Below are positions 63,507 through 64,000 of a stretch of 64,000 nucleotides of DNA, piece after piece (within the stretch, counting starts at the first letter, position 1; each line of letters opens with the position of its first letter). This stretch comes from Streptomycetaceae bacterium. GTDB lineage: Bacteria; Actinomycetota; Actinomycetes; Nanopelagicales; Nanopelagicaceae. Both the position numbers and the translations under genes were made by a program. Below the pieces are notes generated by a model. That model saw nothing but the letters and a program-made list of their open reading frames with translations, was not told the DNA's origin and searched no databases. Where the stretch lies: the NCBI GenBank assembly GCA_027490815.1, contig JAIXXJ010000019.1:124001-188000 (forward strand), given 5' to 3'.

Positions 63507-64000
63507 AGCACTTACTCTCGATTGCGGACTTAAATCTGCAAGAAGCGATTGGAATTTTAGATACTGCTACAGAGCTTTCCCGCATTAACGATGGTCAGAT
63601 CAAGAAGCTGCCTACTTTGCGCGGAAGAACTGTTGTCAATTTATTTGCGGAGGATTCAACTCGCACAAGAATATCTTTTGAGGCCGCTGCGAAAAGATTA
63701 TCTGCTGACGTAATCAATTTCTCAGCCAAGGGTTCAAGCATTAGTAAGGGAGAGTCACTCAAAGATACCGCCATGACTCTCCAGGCGATGGGCGCAGATG
63801 CCGTAGTTATTCGTCATAGCGCATCAGGTGCTGCTCAAAGGTTGGCCGATAATCAATGGATGTCAGGAGCAGTAATTAATGCCGGTGATGGAACACATGA
63901 GCATCCAAGTCAGGCACTATTAGATGCCTTCACAATACGTAAACATCTAGGCAAAGGTTCTAGCGACTTGCAGGGTCTACACGTTGCAATTGTTGGGGAC
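63503..64000 (+). CDS. pyrB: aspartate carbamoyltransferase catalytic subunit, N-terminal part
   Basis: The first 166 codons are present; the gene runs off the right edge. It joins carbamoyl phosphate and aspartate in pyrimidine synthesis. The carbamoyl phosphate motif STRTRISFE, the [12 protein letters not shown] loop with the active-site Ser/Lys, and [14 protein letters not shown] are all intact. ATG 63503 overlaps the pyrR stop by 4 bp (ATGA). pyrC, carA and carB would be expected beyond the window. Confidence 0.97.
   Translation, partial: MKHLLSIADLNLQEAIGILDTATELSRINDGQIKKLPTLRGRTVVNLFAEDSTRTRISFEAAAKRLSADVINFSAKGSSISKGESLKDTAMTLQAMGADAVVIRHSASGAAQRLADNQWMSGAVINAGDGTHEHPSQALLDAFTIRKHLGKGSSDLQGLHVAIVGD

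Noticed and set aside
1-64000. Insertion sequences, prophage, CRISPR arrays, toxin-antitoxin pairs
   Set aside because: No transposase, integrase, terminal repeats, direct-repeat arrays or TA-like small gene pairs were seen; gaps are short and ordered housekeeping genes dominate.

Overview
The window looks like a piece of chromosome from a streamlined, AT-leaning actinobacterium, most likely a freshwater acI / Nanopelagicales type such as Candidatus Planktophila or Nanopelagicus. That assignment is an inference. It rests on actinobacterial marker genes (bcc-aa3 respiratory genes with a diheme QcrC, ctaF, DUF3043, DUF4191, pdxS/pdxT, the phosphatidylinositol-mannoside genes, a BldD homologue, an EF-P with a PGKGP loop). 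It also rests on base composition far less GC-rich than most Actinobacteria and very tight packing: many 1-14 bp overlaps, convergent genes that share their 3' ends, and no gene-free stretch above 300 bp apart from one occupied by tRNAs. I see no insertion sequence, prophage, CRISPR array or rRNA.

Layout. 1-13.6 kb is the lipoate / 2-oxoacid dehydrogenase neighbourhood: DUF4191, plsC, lipA, lipB, an SDR epimerase, a two-lipoyl-domain E2, lpd, leucyl aminopeptidase and divergent gcvT. The order matches the mycobacterial dlaT-lipB-lipA region, but three genes (an MMPL transporter, a Gfo/Idh oxidoreductase and an FAD amine-oxidase-like enzyme) sit between lipB and the SDR gene. 13.6-24.7 kb carries DUF3043, erpA, a PfkB kinase, the aa3 oxidase (ctaC-ctaD-ctaF), an SRPBCC protein, the opposing bc1 operon (ctaE-qcrC-qcrA-qcrB), a degenerate receiver protein and trpD. 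24.7-30.5 kb is more accessory: an esterase-like hydrolase, two nitroreductases around a small membrane protein, a LysE exporter, tRNA-Val, a cupin, tRNA-Cys, tRNA-Gly and pabB-pabC.

30.5-37.7 kb is the thrS-HIT-pgsA-acyltransferase-pimA block (phosphatidylinositol mannoside synthesis). It is interrupted by an antisense gene for what reads as an EF-G-like pseudo-GTPase, and is followed by a LemA-like protein and a DUF3048 lipoprotein. 37.8-47.1 kb holds pdxS-pdxT, yebC, ruvC-ruvA-ruvB, secD-secF and a bifunctional (p)ppGpp synthetase/hydrolase; yajC and apt, expected at this place in many relatives, are absent. 47.1-57.7 kb holds a DUF349 protein, an MBL hydrolase, hisS, aspS, a DUF948 protein, alaS, ruvX, mltG and aroE. 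57.7-64 kb holds a minimal A24 peptidase, aroC-aroK-aroB-aroQ, efp, nusB, convergent bldD, then pyrR and the truncated start of pyrB.

Regulation. About nineteen genes have a TANNNT -10 element ending 5-8 nt (mostly 6) before the start codon and no Shine-Dalgarno sequence, which predicts leaderless mRNAs; the hexamer TAGGCT recurs. pyrR has a hairpin matching the PyrR RNA-binding consensus directly upstream of its ribosome-binding site. The BldD homologue keeps the RxD-X8-RxxD cyclic-di-GMP signature. The most unusual protein is the EF-G-like pseudo-GTPase at 32980-33564, whose divergent promoter shares two bases with that of pgsA.
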